A stretch of 64,000 nt of DNA from Streptomyces sp. NBC_00250 (GCF_036192275.1 NZ_CP108088.1:8480001-8544000), one strand, 5' to 3'. Positions 1 to 8,610 are shown, counted from the first letter of the stretch. Numbers and translations are program-made. Notes: a model not told the origin generated them from the letters alone.

Positions 1-176
1 GCTCACAGTCGCGTAAGTACTGCGTCAGAGCCACGTACGGCGACGTCAGAATCGCGTCAGTGGAACCGCCCCGGCCTCCCTCCCCACGGCGTAATGGGTG
101 CCGTGCCGAACGCCGAATTGCGGAAGGCGCGGAAATACCGCGGGGAGCGCCGCGACGCGAAACGAAGGGGGAGGCA

Positions 177-686
177 GTGCCGAAGATAGTGGTCGGAGTG
201 AGCGGGAGCCTCGGCTGCCTGGCGGCTTTGCACCGGGCCGCTGCCGAGGCCAGGCTGCGCCGGGCGGAGCTGTGGGCCGTCCTGGCCTGGGAGACGCCCG
301 GCGGAGAACTCGGCGGCCGCTACTCCGCTCACGTCTCGGCCGTGGCCCAATGCCGTGCGACGGCCGGCGACCGGCTGCGCGAGGCGCTCGACACCGCGTT
401 CGGGCCCGTGCGACCGGAGATCCCGGTCCAGGGCGTCACGGTCTGGGGCAGCCCGGGCGCGGCGCTCGTCGATGTCGCACAGGACCCCGACGACCTCCTG
501 GTGGTGGGCACCGGAGCCCGCGGCCCCCTGCGCCGCCTGGTCCACCGCTCTGTCGCCCGGTACTGCCAGACCCACGCGGTCTGCCCCGTGCTGGCCGTGC
601 CGCCGTCCCCGCTCCTCGCCACGTACGACACGACCCACCGCCGCAACCTCTGGCACATGCCGCTCGACCCACGCGAGGTCGTCTGA
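177..686 (+). CDS. Universal stress protein (UspA-like), single domain
   Basis: A 169-residue single-domain Usp protein. The first strand and loop read KIVVGVSGSLGCLAALHRA, and the C-terminal part DLLVVGTGARGPLRRL followed by CPVLAVP matches the Usp nucleotide-binding end. In ATP-binding Usps the loop is G-x2-G-x9-G-S/T; here the last glycine is replaced (VHRSV), so ATP binding may be weak or absent. An upstream in-frame ATG at 60 exists, but the GTG at 177 has the purine-rich GGGGGAGGCA just before it and begins exactly at the Usp fold, so I chose it. It sits beside stress genes (SulP, Hsp20, CBS proteins), matching its usual place in OsdR/DevR-type regulons. A paralogue with the same N-terminal signature lies at 56100. 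Cytoplasmic; role beyond stress survival is unknown. Confidence 0.85.
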   Translation: MPKIVVGVSGSLGCLAALHRAAAEARLRRAELWAVLAWETPGGELGGRYSAHVSAVAQCRATAGDRLREALDTAFGPVRPEIPVQGVTVWGSPGAALVDVAQDPDDLLVVGTGARGPLRRLVHRSVARYCQTHAVCPVLAVPPSPLLATYDTTHRRNLWHMPLDPREVV

Positions 687-773
687 CCCACTTGGTCTGT
701 GGCTTTGTCGGCGACCTCGACACAAGGGGGCCGGTAGCTGCGGTGGCCGAGTCACCTGGGCCGGGTCGGGCGG

Positions 774-2573
774 TCACTTCCCGTCGGGGGACGCGGGACC
801 AGCGGCCCCGGGGCCGGGCTCACCGGGCGGTTCGGTCGTGGTGAGCGACGTCCATCGCGCTCCGGTGCGCAGGCGGAAGGCGGTGACGGCGGCCTCCACG
901 GTGGGGAAGAAGTGACGGGGGTCGATGGTGCGGGTGAGCCCGTACCGCTCGATCTTGCGCCGGACGGGGTCCTTGAGCTCGGCGAATACGAGGTGCACGT
1001 CGTCCGCGTTGAGCGCCTCGTCGAGCTCTTCCAGGATGTCGGCGGCGGTGGTGTCCACGTCCGTCATGGGCTCCGCCGCGACCACGATCCAGCTCGGCCG
1101 CGGATCCGCCCCGGCCAGCCGCCTGACCTCGTCCCGGAAGGTCTTCGCGTTGGCGAAGAAGAGCGGGGCGTCGAACCGGTAGATCACCAGGCCCGGCAAC
1201 TGCTGGGCCTGCGGATAGGAACGGATGTCGTGGTAGCCCTCCAGGCCGTGCACCCGCCCCAGTACGGTGTCGTACGGCCACCAGGCGCGCCGGAAGACGT
1301 TGAGCACGGACAGGGCCACGGCGATGGCGATCCCGGGCAGCACGCCGAGCAGTGCCACTCCGGCGAAGGCGGCGAAGCACAGCAGGAACTCCGCCCGGCG
1401 CTGGTGCCACAGCCGTACGGCTCCCGGTACGTCGGCCAGGGACAGCGACGCGGTGATGACCACGGCGGCCAGGGCCGGCTGGGGGAGGTTGCGGAACAGG
1501 CCCGGAGCCAGCACGAGCATGAGGACGATGAGCGCCGCTCCGACGACCCCGGTCAGCTGGCTCCTGGCCCCCGCCCGCTCCGCCACCGCCGTACGGGACC
1601 CGCTCGTGCTGACGGGGAAGCCCTGGAAGAGAGCGGCCGCCAGGTTGGCCGCACCGACCCCCGCCATCTCCTGGTTGCCGCGGACCTCCTGCCCCGTACG
1701 GGCCGCGAAGGCCGACGCGTTGGAGATGGTGTCGGCGAGGGACACCAGGGCGATGCCCGCCGCACCGCCGAGCAGCGGTGCGACGTCGGCGAGCCGCACA
1801 TCGGGGATCGTGAACGGCGGGAAGCCCTCGGGCAGCACCCCGACCAGGTTGACGCCGTGCTCGTCGAGGTCGAAGACCGCGGCCACGGCGATCGCCAGGA
1901 CCACCATCACGAGCACCGCGGGGACCTTCGGCAGGAAGCGCTGCAGGACCAGGATCAGGGCGATACCACCGATGCCGACCGCCGCGGCCGCCGGCACCGC
2001 CGCCCCGTCGGCGATCTCCCGGACGAGGCCGACGCACTCGCCGATCAGGTTGTCCGCCTCGACCTTGAAGCCCAGTAGCTTGGGGAGCTGACCGATCAGA
2101 ATGGTCAGGGCCAGGCCGTTCATGTAGCCGATCATCGTCGGTTTGGAGACCAGGTCGGCGATGAAGCCGAGCTTCGCCACCGAGGCAAGGATCATGATGC
2201 CCGCCACCATGAGCGCGAGCATCGACGCCAGCGCCACGGCCCGGTCGGGATCCCCGTCGGCCGCCACCAGGGGCAGCACGGTGGAGGCGATCATCGGCCC
2301 CAGCGAGGAATCCGGGCCCAGCACCAGGATCCGGGAGGGCCCGAACACCGCGTAGCCGAGCAGGCAGAGGATCGTCGTGTACAGGCCGGTGATCGCCGGC
2401 AGGCCCGCCAGCTCGGCGTACGCCATGCCCTGCGGCACCAGCAGCGTGGTGAGGACGACCCCCGCGACGAGGTCCTTGGCCAGCCACTCGCGCCGGTAGG
2501 CGGAGACTGCGCGGATGCCGGGCACTCCCCGGAAGCGGGAGGGCATCCCCCGGCCGTCGGGCCGAGTGGTCAC
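774..2573 (-). CDS. SulP (SLC26-type) anion permease with C-terminal STAS domain
   Basis: A 599-residue integral membrane transporter of the SulP family, which moves sulfate, bicarbonate or other anions. The family signature around residues 46-90 is clear (VPQGMAYAELAGLPAITGLY, then a GPSRILVLGPDSS segment). Many hydrophobic helices fill residues 30-430, and a STAS domain follows (about 450-575, with VIYRFDAPLFFANAKTFRDE). Full length for the family. The GTG start at 2573 has GAGGAAGG upstream. It is the last gene of a leftward run with 2745-3074 and the ppk2 remnant. The substrate cannot be told from sequence; a carbonic anhydrase domain, present in some bicarbonate-type SulPs, is absent. 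Its place in a stress island suggests anion or pH homeostasis, but this is inference. Confidence 0.9.
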   Translation of the reverse strand: MTTRPDGRGMPSRFRGVPGIRAVSAYRREWLAKDLVAGVVLTTLLVPQGMAYAELAGLPAITGLYTTILCLLGYAVFGPSRILVLGPDSSLGPMIASTVLPLVAADGDPDRAVALASMLALMVAGIMILASVAKLGFIADLVSKPTMIGYMNGLALTILIGQLPKLLGFKVEADNLIGECVGLVREIADGAAVPAAAAVGIGGIALILVLQRFLPKVPAVLVMVVLAIAVAAVFDLDEHGVNLVGVLPEGFPPFTIPDVRLADVAPLLGGAAGIALVSLADTISNASAFAARTGQEVRGNQEMAGVGAANLAAALFQGFPVSTSGSRTAVAERAGARSQLTGVVGAALIVLMLVLAPGLFRNLPQPALAAVVITASLSLADVPGAVRLWHQRRAEFLLCFAAFAGVALLGVLPGIAIAVALSVLNVFRRAWWPYDTVLGRVHGLEGYHDIRSYPQAQQLPGLVIYRFDAPLFFANAKTFRDEVRRLAGADPRPSWIVVAAEPMTDVDTTAADILEELDEALNADDVHLVFAELKDPVRRKIERYGLTRTIDPRHFFPTVEAAVTAFRLRTGARWTSLTTTEPPGEPGPGAAGPASPDGK

Positions 2574-2586
2574 GAGCCCGCCTTCC

Positions 2587-2679
2587 TCACGTGGCTCTCG
2601 ACCGGCGGGCCACCAGCCCGGGCCGCACGCCCAGCGGCTCGATGAACTCCGCGATGCGTTCGGCTCTCCTGTCCGACAT
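2587..2679 (-). pseudogene. N-terminal remnant of a polyphosphate kinase 2 (PPK2) gene
   Basis: A 30-codon frame with a good ribosome binding site (GGAGAAGGG) encodes MSDRRAERIAEFIEPL then GVRPG before losing resemblance and stopping. From memory this is the typical start of actinobacterial PPK2 proteins (R-I-x-E-F-I-E-P-L-R-V-x-P-G), which are normally about 260-300 residues. The rest of the gene is missing; the frame ends 13 bp before the SulP start. Best read as a ppk2 gene deleted down to its first ~20 codons with its start signals kept. PPK2 genes are common members of DosR/OsdR-type regulons, which fits the setting. It could also be a chance short frame. Confidence 0.45.
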
Positions 2680-2744
2680 CACATCAACCCTTCTCCGGTC
2701 AGGCGGGCACGGCGCACCTCGGCGCCGACGACAGCGGCGGTCCG

Positions 2745-3074
2745 TCACTCGCCGCCCAAGGGCACGGGAGCACTCGCGGACTCCACGACTCGCTCGCGCC
2801 CCTCCCGGCCGGGAGGGGCGCGGTACGAGGCGAGCGCCTTGCGGGACCGGCGTTCGACCAGGATCGGGAGGTAGGCCCTGACCCTGGCCTGGCGGAACGA
2901 GTCCCACGCGGTTCTGACCGTCGCCTCGACGACGACCGTGTCGACCAAGGGGAACGACGCCCTCAGCCGCGCCGTGATGTCCCTGATCGACGAGGACTCG
3001 TCCTGAGAGTCGAGTGGCAGCCCGCCCAGCCACCCAGGGGCGCCACCGTCGCGGAGTCGACCACCGACGCCCAC
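2745..3074 (-). CDS. Small protein with three-helix-bundle dimerisation domain
   Basis: About 109 residues. The central part (SSIRDITARLRASFPLVDTV, then EATVRTAWDSFRQARVRAYLP, ending ILVERRSRKAL) matches the short actinobacterial proteins annotated as three-helix bundle dimerization domain, where a small helical bundle with a conserved WxxF-x3-R(V/I)R core is followed by a P-x-L-V-E-R tail. Start choice: GTG at 3074 lies five bases after GGAGG. The frame stays open far upstream, but codon usage there is poor (see 3075-3528). Function unknown; such genes occur in stress islands beside Usp and Hsp20 genes. Likely cotranscribed with sulP downstream. Confidence 0.6.
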   Translation of the reverse strand: MGVGGRLRDGGAPGWLGGLPLDSQDESSSIRDITARLRASFPLVDTVVVEATVRTAWDSFRQARVRAYLPILVERRSRKALASYRAPPGREGRERVVESASAPVPLGGE

Positions 3075-3528
3075 GGCTTCCTCCGTACGGTCGTCGGGCG
3101 GTGACGGACTGCCGTACGGCGCGTGGCCGAAACGAGATCCGTCGGTTCCCTGTTCCTCAAGCACGTGAACGGCCTCGTCTCGTACCGCGCTCAGGAACGT
3201 CCCGGATTCCAGGTCCCATGACGTACAGACTGCGACCCGCCCATTCCGACATCGTGAGAGAGCCTCCTCCAGGTCATTCTCTGCTCGACCCCACAAGATC
3301 GCCCCCTGAGCCAGGGGCCGTCCCGCCGGGTGCCGTTGGCCCCGGCTGCGGGCGGGTGCCGCGCCCGACTCTCGGCCGATCCTCGGGGTCGCGATGGCCG
3401 CGTGGCCGTACGAAGCGGATGGCGTCCACCTGTGACGGAAGCGAATCGGCAGGCCCCTGGGGCGGCTTCCCCGAAGGAGCCCTTCATCAGCCCGTTCCGC
3501 TACGAGCCCCTTGGGCGACGCCTTGCGC
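3075..3528. other. Intergenic stretch with degenerate coding traces
   Basis: About 450 bp with no gene I can support. On the minus strand the frame of the 2745-3074 gene runs open through it and contains protein-like pieces (DLESGTFLSAVRDEAVHVLE), but third-position GC is only about two thirds, well below neighbours. A second minus frame begins with ATG at about 3258 after GGAGGAGG, giving a 31-codon peptide. Together these suggest an eroded small gene. The far right end contains the regulatory boxes listed separately. Confidence 0.35.
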
Positions 3529-3569
3529 AGGGCCGACCGGTCCCTTCCCGGAGCGGACCGTTCGGCCCT
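3529..3569. promoter_or_regulatory. Two OsdR/DevR-like boxes upstream of hsp20
   Basis: AGGGCC-GACC-GGTCCC lies at 3529-3544 and CGGACC-GTTC-GGCCCT, the same motif in reverse, at 3554-3569, 25 bp apart start to start. The same 16-bp pattern (GG-rich arm, four spacer bases, complementary arm) recurs at 5882, 7392, 7413, 10560 and 10583. Mycobacterial DevR boxes have the related GGGAC...GTCCC form. They end about 130 bp before the hsp20 start, so hsp20 and the flavodoxin gene are the likely targets. The link to the regulator at 12533-13219 is inference. Confidence 0.55.
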
Positions 3570-3699
3570 CCTCGGCGGCCCCGTTGGGCACTCCACCGTG
3601 CGAGGGCACGGCGGAAGAGTGGGTTACGGAGTCGGACCCGGCTCCTTGACCGGTCCGCGGGACCACACGAGTCCCAGGACCACGGACCAGGAGGGAACG

Positions 3700-4155
3700 A
3701 TGTCCGGAGGCAAGGTGGAACGCAGGCGCAGCCTCTTCCCCGACTTCAACGACCTGTTCAACAGCGAGTTCCCCGGACTGCCCGGATGGCGCCCCGCCAC
3801 GGCCGCCCACTCCATCCCGGTGGAGATGTCCACCGGCGACGGCGGGTGCGTGCTGCGAGCAGAGCTGCCCGGGATGGACCCGGAGGACATCACCATCACG
3901 GTCGACGACGACCTCGTCACGGTGCGTGCGGAGCGCGGCGAGAGCGAGCAGGACAAGGAGCATTCGGAGTTCCGCTACGGAGCGTTCCGCAGGACCGTGC
4001 GCCTCCCGGCGACGATTCCGGCAGACGGTGTCGACGCCTCGTACAAGGACGGCGTTCTCACCGTCCGCGTCCCCATGCCCGACGAGGCCGGCAAGAGCGG
4101 GCGGACCATCCAGGTGAAGCGGGGCGACAGCGCCTCCCAGGGAGAGACGTCATGA
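3700..4155 (+). CDS. Hsp20/alpha-crystallin family small heat-shock protein
   Basis: 151 residues. An ATP-independent holdase chaperone of the cytoplasm. The alpha-crystallin domain spans about residues 40-140: the start HSIPVEMSTGDGGCVLRAEL, the ELPGMDPEDITITVDDDLVT strand, a FRYGAFRRTVRLPATI segment, and the hallmark A-x-x-x-x-G-V-L-T-V (ASYKDGVLTVRVP). Start ATG at 3700 follows GGAGGGAAC. The gene overlaps the flavodoxin gene by four bases (ATGA), so the two are translationally coupled. Two OsdR-like boxes lie about 130-170 bp upstream. In mycobacteria the equivalent (Acr/HspX) is the most strongly DevR-induced protein. Confidence 0.95.
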   Translation: MSGGKVERRRSLFPDFNDLFNSEFPGLPGWRPATAAHSIPVEMSTGDGGCVLRAELPGMDPEDITITVDDDLVTVRAERGESEQDKEHSEFRYGAFRRTVRLPATIPADGVDASYKDGVLTVRVPMPDEAGKSGRTIQVKRGDSASQGETS

Positions 4156-4655
4156 ATCCGAAGCGCGTTCTCGTCGCCTACGGCAGCAAGCACGGTGCGA
4201 CCGCCGGAATCGCCGACGAGATCGGCCGGACGCTGCAGGCCGACGGTATCGACGCGGTCGTCGTGCCGGCCGAGGCCGTCACCGACGTCAGCGTTTACGA
4301 CGGAGTCGTCCTCGGCGGCGCCCTCTACGCCGGGCACTGGAACGGCAAGGCGCGCCGGTGCGCCCGGCGCAACGCCGCACAGCTGCGGGACCGGCCCGTC
4401 TGGCTGTTCAGCAGCGGTCCCGTGGACGGTTCGGCCGAGCAAGGTGACGTTCCGCCTGTCCCCGGTGTGGCCCGTCGTATGAAGAAGCTCGGCGCGAGGG
4501 AGCACGTCACCTTCGGTGGCTCCATGACCGCCGAGACACCCGGTCCGATCGCCCGTGCCCTGGTCCGGCAGGGGAAAGGTGGGGACTTCCGCAACCCGGA
4601 GCGCATCCGGGCCTGGGCGCACCACATCGGAACCGAACTCGTCGCCGCCCGCTGA
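4152..4655 (+). CDS. Flavodoxin-domain protein (HemG/flavodoxin-like)
   Basis: 167 residues. The N-terminus RVLVAYGSKHGATAGIADEI is an FMN phosphate-binding loop of the flavodoxin fold (T/S-x-x-G-x-T/A). Next come VYDGVVLGGALYAGHW (second FMN loop) and a RPVWLFSSGPVD strand. The closest known groups are the menaquinone-dependent protoporphyrinogen oxidase HemG and short flavodoxin-domain proteins found beside Usp genes in actinobacteria. Length fits. It starts inside the hsp20 stop codon (ATGA overlap), so it is the second gene of that operon. Likely a low-potential electron carrier or quinone-linked reductase used under hypoxia; the partner is unknown. Confidence 0.8.
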   Translation: MNPKRVLVAYGSKHGATAGIADEIGRTLQADGIDAVVVPAEAVTDVSVYDGVVLGGALYAGHWNGKARRCARRNAAQLRDRPVWLFSSGPVDGSAEQGDVPPVPGVARRMKKLGAREHVTFGGSMTAETPGPIARALVRQGKGGDFRNPERIRAWAHHIGTELVAAR

Positions 4656-4735
4656 GCGGGGGCCTCGGCCGCCCAGGCGGCCCACCCGGAGGCGCGACAT
4701 GGCCCACCGTGGGCCGGCCCTGTCCGGGAGCGAAG

Positions 4736-4770
4736 CCGTGGGGCGGGCAGTGGCCGTGGGGCGGGCAGTG
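4736..4770. repeat. 17-bp direct repeat in a convergent intergenic region
   Basis: CCGTGGGGCGGGCAGTG occurs at 4736-4752 and again at 4754-4770. It lies between the ends of the flavodoxin and CBS genes; nothing else is evident in 4656-4904. Confidence 0.7.
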
Positions 4771-4904
4771 TGGGAGCACCCGGAGCGCGTCCGTCGGTCC
4801 GGGTGCTGTCCAGGTGGTTGCTCACCGACTCAGGTCGGTGGTGGTCACCTGGGACACGCTGTGAACCTGCGCGGCCGGTTCGCGCCTCGCACGGGGACGG
4901 CATG

Positions 4905-4946
4905 GCACGCCTATACCTCGGCGTCGCACGCCTACACCTCGGCGTC
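4905..4946 (-). repeat. 21-bp tandem duplication spanning the CBS-protein stop codon
   Basis: The unit at 4926-4946 is repeated at 4905-4925 with one mismatch. Read on the minus strand the duplicated unit holds the last four codons and the TAG stop, so a second in-frame copy of Asp-Ala-Glu-Val-stop follows the real one. See the finding on stop-codon duplications. Confidence 0.85.
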
Positions 4947-5585
4947 GGCGGTGAGCTCGCACCGTACGTCCACCACGCCTTCGACCGCTCGCGCCAGACG
5001 TGCCGCGACGGGGACCAGGGAACTGTCGCGGACCCGTCCGGACAGGGTCACGACGCCCTCCTCGACATGGACGTCGATCCGGTGGTGAGAGGCGGGGAAC
5101 AGATGCTCGACGACGTCGTGGCGGACCTCGGCCGCGAGGCCCTCGTCCGGACGGAGGAACACCTTCAGGAGGTCGGACCGGCTCACGATCCCCCGGATCG
5201 TGCCGTGTGTGTCGACGACCGGCAGTCGTTTCACACCGTGGGCGGCCATCAGGCGGGCGGCCTGCGGCAGCGCGGCGTCGGGGGCGACGGTGATCGCGGG
5301 CGAGGTCATCAGATCCGCCGCCCGTCGGGAGCCGGCCTTCGCCGTCGCGCCGAGCCGCCTCATCTGCTCGATGAGTCCGAGGCGGTGGTCGTGGAACTCC
5401 TCCTTGAGGAGCAGGTCCGCCTCGGAGACCACTCCCACGACACGGCCCTCGCCCTCGACCACCGGTAGGGCCGTCACCTTCCACCGCTCCATCGCGGCGA
5501 CGATCTCCTTGAACTCCGCGCCGGGCCGCACGGCGACGACCTTTGTGGTCATCACATCGGCGACGGTGAACGGCCGGGTGGTCAT
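4932..5585 (-). CDS. CBS-pair and BON domain protein (copy 1)
   Basis: 217 residues. CBS domain 1 at about 8-62 (VADVMTTKVVAVRPGAEFKE ... VVGVVSEADLL), CBS domain 2 at about 92-143 (LMTSPAITVAPDA ... GIVSRSDLL), then a BON domain (about 150-215, IDVHVEEGVVTLSGRV). Tandem CBS domains bind adenine nucleotides or S-adenosylmethionine; BON domains usually bind membranes or other proteins. ATG at 5585 follows GAGGAG. Two paralogues with the same architecture lie at 9849-10472 and 42759-43391. Such CBS+BON proteins are regular members of Streptomyces stress islands; the biochemical role is unproven. Confidence 0.9.
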   Translation of the reverse strand: MTTRPFTVADVMTTKVVAVRPGAEFKEIVAAMERWKVTALPVVEGEGRVVGVVSEADLLLKEEFHDHRLGLIEQMRRLGATAKAGSRRAADLMTSPAITVAPDAALPQAARLMAAHGVKRLPVVDTHGTIRGIVSRSDLLKVFLRPDEGLAAEVRHDVVEHLFPASHHRIDVHVEEGVVTLSGRVRDSSLVPVAARLARAVEGVVDVRCELTADAEV

Positions 5586-5595
5586 GGTTGTCTCC

Positions 5596-5805
5596 TCACC
5601 GGGCGCAGGTCGGGGGTTCCGCGTTCGTCCGCGTCGCCGCGACGGTGTCGCACCGCCTCCTGGCGGCCCGCAGCAAGCGGTCGGCGTGCTGCGGCTCGCG
5701 GAAGACGCGCGTTCCCGCGGGGAACGCGGCGGGGCGGGCGTGTTCGAGGAGCCGGTCGCGGGCCTCGGGAGCGACTTCGTCCAGCGGGGTCCGCGTGGTG
5801 CTCAT
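5596..5805 (-). pseudogene. N-terminal fragment of a Crp/Fnr-type cyclic-nucleotide-binding protein
   Basis: A 69-codon frame from ATG 5805 with GGAGGA upstream. It reads as the beginning of a cNMP-binding domain: RLLEHARPAAFPAGTRVFRE then QHADRLL, the usual first strands (F-P-A-G-T-x-I-F-x-E-G-x-x-A-D-R). After that it falls into non-homologous, arginine-rich sequence and stops 10 bp before the downstream CBS gene start. Full cNMP-domain proteins of this sort are about 150 residues and are common in DevR/OsdR regulons. Truncation by deletion is the simplest reading. Confidence 0.65.
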
Positions 5806-5881
5806 GGTGTCCTCCAGCTCTTCTCCCACAGGCTCCCGCGCGTCGGGTTGCCGACGGCAGGGCCGCGCAGGCCAAACCGAG

Positions 5882-5897
5882 GGGGCCGAAGGGCCTG
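5882..5897. promoter_or_regulatory. OsdR-like box upstream of the Crp fragment and CBS gene
   Basis: GGGGCC-GAAG-GGCCTG, matching the AGGGCC-GANN-GG(T/C)CC pattern found elsewhere in this island. It lies about 77 bp upstream of the leftward 5805 start and just past the end of the MBL gene. Confidence 0.45.
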
Positions 5898-5899
5898 GG

Positions 5900-7327
5900 T
5901 CAGCGGACCAGGACGGCTTCTCCGGAGCGGGGCACGACGGCCGTCCAGCCCAGCTCGTGGTCGATGCGGTCGCGCAGGGCCTCGGAGGCGGCCGGTTCGC
6001 CGTGCACGAGGTAGGTGGTGTGCGGGGGAGGAGCGCCGCGCAGCCAGTCGACGATCTGGCCGGCGTCGGCGTGGGCCGAGAAATGCGGGACGTCGGCGAC
6101 CTCGGCCCGTACGGGCACGTACTCGCCGAACATCTTCAGCACCCGCGTCCCGTCCACCAGGTCCCGCGCCCGGGTGCCGGCCGCGGCGAAGCCGATCACG
6201 ACCACGGCGTTGCGCGGGTCGGGAAGGATCCGGTGCAGGTGGTGCAGGACGCGGCCGCCGGTGGCCATGCCGGCCGAGGAGACGATGACGGCGGGGCCGT
6301 GCGTGTTGTTGATGTCGATCGACTCCTGCACCGTTCGCGCCGCCTGGAACGGTTCGGGACTCAGAGCCGCTGCGCCTTGGGCCAGGATCTCCGGGCGCAG
6401 CTCCGCCGAACGCTCGGCCACCGCGTCCTGGTAGACGTCGAGGGCAGCCAGGGCCATGGGGCTGTCCACGTAGACGGGGACCGACCGGGGCAGGACGCCG
6501 GTCGTGCGCAACCGGGTCAGTTCGTGCAGGACGACCTCGGTGCGGTCGATCGCGAAGGAAGGGATCACGACGGTGCCGCCCCTGGTCACGGTCCGCTCGA
6601 TCACGGCGGCGAACTCTGACCGGGCGGACTCCTGGTCGTGCCGTCGGTCGCCGTACGTGGACTCCATGAGCAGCACGTCGGCGCCGGAGAACGGCTCCGG
6701 GGGCAGCAGCAATGGGTGCCCTGGTCGGCCCAGGTCCCCGGAGGCGGCCAGGGTATGCCCGTCCTCCAAGGTCAGGTGCGCCCACGCCGACCCGAGGATG
6801 TGCCCGCCGCGGTGGAGCCTCAACCGGGTGCCGGCCATGATCTCCACGTCCTCGCCCACGGCGATCCGGTCGAAGAACGCCAGCGTCTTCTCCACGTCGG
6901 AGTCGTCGTACAGAGGCTTGGCCGGGCGGTGCCGCGACCAGCCGTGCTCGTTGGCGTGCCGGGCGGCCTCCACCTGGAGCCGTGCGCTGTCGCGGAGCAC
7001 GATCCCGGCGAGCCGGGCGGTGTGTGCGCTGGACAGGATCGGTCCCCGGAAGCCCTGCCGGACCAGGCGGGGCAGGTAGCCGCAGTGGTCCAGGTGAGCG
7101 TGGGTGACGACCACGGCGTGAATGTCGGCGGCGTCGCGGGCGAACCGCTCCCAGTTGCGGCGCCGCAGGTCCGCGAAGCCCTGGAACAGACCGCAGTCGA
7201 GGAGGATCCGCGCGTGGTCGCTCTCGATGAGGAACTTGCTGCCGGTGACCGTGCCCACACCGCCCAGAAAACTCAGCAGAGCAGGTCGCGAGCGGGTGGG
7301 GGCTGGGTTCGGGGCTGCCTCGGACAT
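5900..7327 (-). CDS. MBL-fold beta-CASP hydrolase with RMMBL domain (RNA-specificity type)
   Basis: 475 residues. Metallo-beta-lactamase motif HAHLDH at 76-81 binds two zinc ions. The beta-CASP insert follows in the middle, and the C-terminal RMMBL segment has [19 protein letters not shown] and [17 protein letters not shown]. The family includes CPSF73-like ribonucleases and bacterial YsgF-type proteins; this short bacterial type is often called MBL fold metallo-hydrolase RNA specificity domain and is a DosR-regulon member in mycobacteria (Rv2004c neighbourhood type). ATG at 7327 follows GGAGGG; an upstream open frame lacks signals. It is divergent from the alcohol dehydrogenase gene with two OsdR-like boxes between. 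Probably processes or degrades RNA during stress; not shown here. Confidence 0.88.
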   Translation of the reverse strand: MSEAAPNPAPTRSRPALLSFLGGVGTVTGSKFLIESDHARILLDCGLFQGFADLRRRNWERFARDAADIHAVVVTHAHLDHCGYLPRLVRQGFRGPILSSAHTARLAGIVLRDSARLQVEAARHANEHGWSRHRPAKPLYDDSDVEKTLAFFDRIAVGEDVEIMAGTRLRLHRGGHILGSAWAHLTLEDGHTLAASGDLGRPGHPLLLPPEPFSGADVLLMESTYGDRRHDQESARSEFAAVIERTVTRGGTVVIPSFAIDRTEVVLHELTRLRTTGVLPRSVPVYVDSPMALAALDVYQDAVAERSAELRPEILAQGAAALSPEPFQAARTVQESIDINNTHGPAVIVSSAGMATGGRVLHHLHRILPDPRNAVVVIGFAAAGTRARDLVDGTRVLKMFGEYVPVRAEVADVPHFSAHADAGQIVDWLRGAPPPHTTYLVHGEPAASEALRDRIDHELGWTAVVPRSGEAVLVR

Positions 7328-7391
7328 GGCCGGCCCTCCTTCGGAACGTGATCCGGACTCCACGTTCGCACCGGTGGCGGCCGGGTCCCCA

Positions 7392-7428
7392 GGGCCCGAC
7401 CGGTCCCTCCTCTGGGCCGATCGGCACA
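7392..7428. promoter_or_regulatory. Pair of OsdR-like boxes between divergent MBL and ADH genes
   Basis: GGGCCC-GACC-GGTCCC at 7392-7407 and TGGGCC-GATC-GGCACA at 7413-7428, start points 21 bp apart (two helical turns), in the 175-bp divergent region. Placed to control both the MBL hydrolase and the alcohol dehydrogenase. Confidence 0.6.
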
Positions 7429-7502
7429 TGCGTGGTTGTGGGCCGGCGGCCGAGCCTGGTCGAGGGAACACCCGAACGCGCGAGAGGAAGTGGGTGGGCG
7501 CC

Positions 7503-8585
7503 ATGAAGGCAGCCGTCTTCCACGGCCCGGGCAGTGTCGCCTGGCAGGACGTACCGGACCCCGGCATCAAGGACCCCGGCGATGCGATCGTTCGGGTCGA
7601 CGCCGTCACCATCTGCGGCACGGACCTGCACATCCTCAAGGGGGACGTGCCGGAGGTGACGCCCGGCCGGGTCCTCGGTCACGAGGCGGTGGGCACGGTC
7701 GTCGAGACAGGCCGGGACGTGCGTACCGTGCGCCCCGGGGACCGCGTCCTGATCTCCTGCATCTCGGCCTGCGGCCGGTGCCGCTTCTGCCGCGAGGGCC
7801 GCTACGGACAGTGCCGTGGTGGGGGAGGCTGGGTCCTCGGCCACACCATCGACGGCACACAGGCGGAGTACGTCCGGGTGCCGTTCGCCGATCTGTCCGT
7901 CCACCCGCTGCCGAACTCGGTCGACAGCTTCGACGCCGTCCTGCTCGCCGACATCTTCCCCACCTCCTACGAGGTGGGCGTCCTGAACGGCGGCGTCCGG
8001 CCGGCCGACACGGTCGTCGTGGTCGGTGCCGGTCCCATCGGTCTCGCCGCCATCGCCACGGCAGGCTTCTACAGCCCCGGACGGATCGTCGCCGTCGACC
8101 TCGCGGAGTCCCGGCTGGCCGCCGCCCGCAAGCTCGGCGCCGACGCCACCGCGACGGCCGACGAAGGTCCGGAGCAGCTCGTCGCGGATCTCACCGACGG
8201 CCTGGGTGCCGATGTCGTGATGGAGGCGGTGGGCGTCCCCGAGTCCTTCGAGATGTGCACGCGCATGGTCCGTCCCGGCGGGCGGGTCGCCAACATCGGC
8301 GTCCACGGCAAGCCGGCGGCCCTCCACCTCGAAGACCTGTGGATCAAGGACGTCACGATCACCACCGGCCTGGTCGACACCTCCTCCACCCCCATGCTGT
8401 TGCGCATGATGGCGGCCGGACGGCTGCCCGCGGCGGAACTGGTCACCCACCGCTTCGCACTCGACCAGATGGAGGAGGCCTACGATGTGTTCGGCCGCGC
8501 GGCCGACACCGGCGCCATCAAGGTCGCGCTCGGCGGCCCGCAGCACACGGCCGTGCAGATGCCCGACACTCCGGCCGCCGGATGA
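7503..8585 (+). CDS. Zinc-dependent alcohol dehydrogenase (MDR family)
   Basis: 360 residues. Catalytic zinc ligands Cys38 ([10 protein letters not shown]), His60 and Glu61 (GHE) and the four structural zinc cysteines 90, 93, 96 and 104 are all present. The NAD(P)-binding fingerprint [14 protein letters not shown] follows near residue 170. It oxidises a secondary or primary alcohol, or reduces the matching carbonyl, with NAD(H). ATG at 7503 is preceded by GAGAGGAAGTGGG. Same family as the ADH genes found in OsdR/DosR-type islands, where it may regenerate NAD+ when respiration stops. Substrate unknown. A strong hairpin follows the stop codon. Confidence 0.92.
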   Translation: MKAAVFHGPGSVAWQDVPDPGIKDPGDAIVRVDAVTICGTDLHILKGDVPEVTPGRVLGHEAVGTVVETGRDVRTVRPGDRVLISCISACGRCRFCREGRYGQCRGGGGWVLGHTIDGTQAEYVRVPFADLSVHPLPNSVDSFDAVLLADIFPTSYEVGVLNGGVRPADTVVVVGAGPIGLAAIATAGFYSPGRIVAVDLAESRLAAARKLGADATATADEGPEQLVADLTDGLGADVVMEAVGVPESFEMCTRMVRPGGRVANIGVHGKPAALHLEDLWIKDVTITTGLVDTSSTPMLLRMMAAGRLPAAELVTHRFALDQMEEAYDVFGRAADTGAIKVALGGPQHTAVQMPDTPAAG

Positions 8586-8610
8586 ACGGTCCGCCCACGG
8601 GTCCTTCGCC

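Noticed and set aside
57..915. Several long open frames overlapping the first USP gene on both strands
   Set aside because: High-GC shadow frames; only the 177-686 frame shows a protein family, codon bias and a ribosome site.
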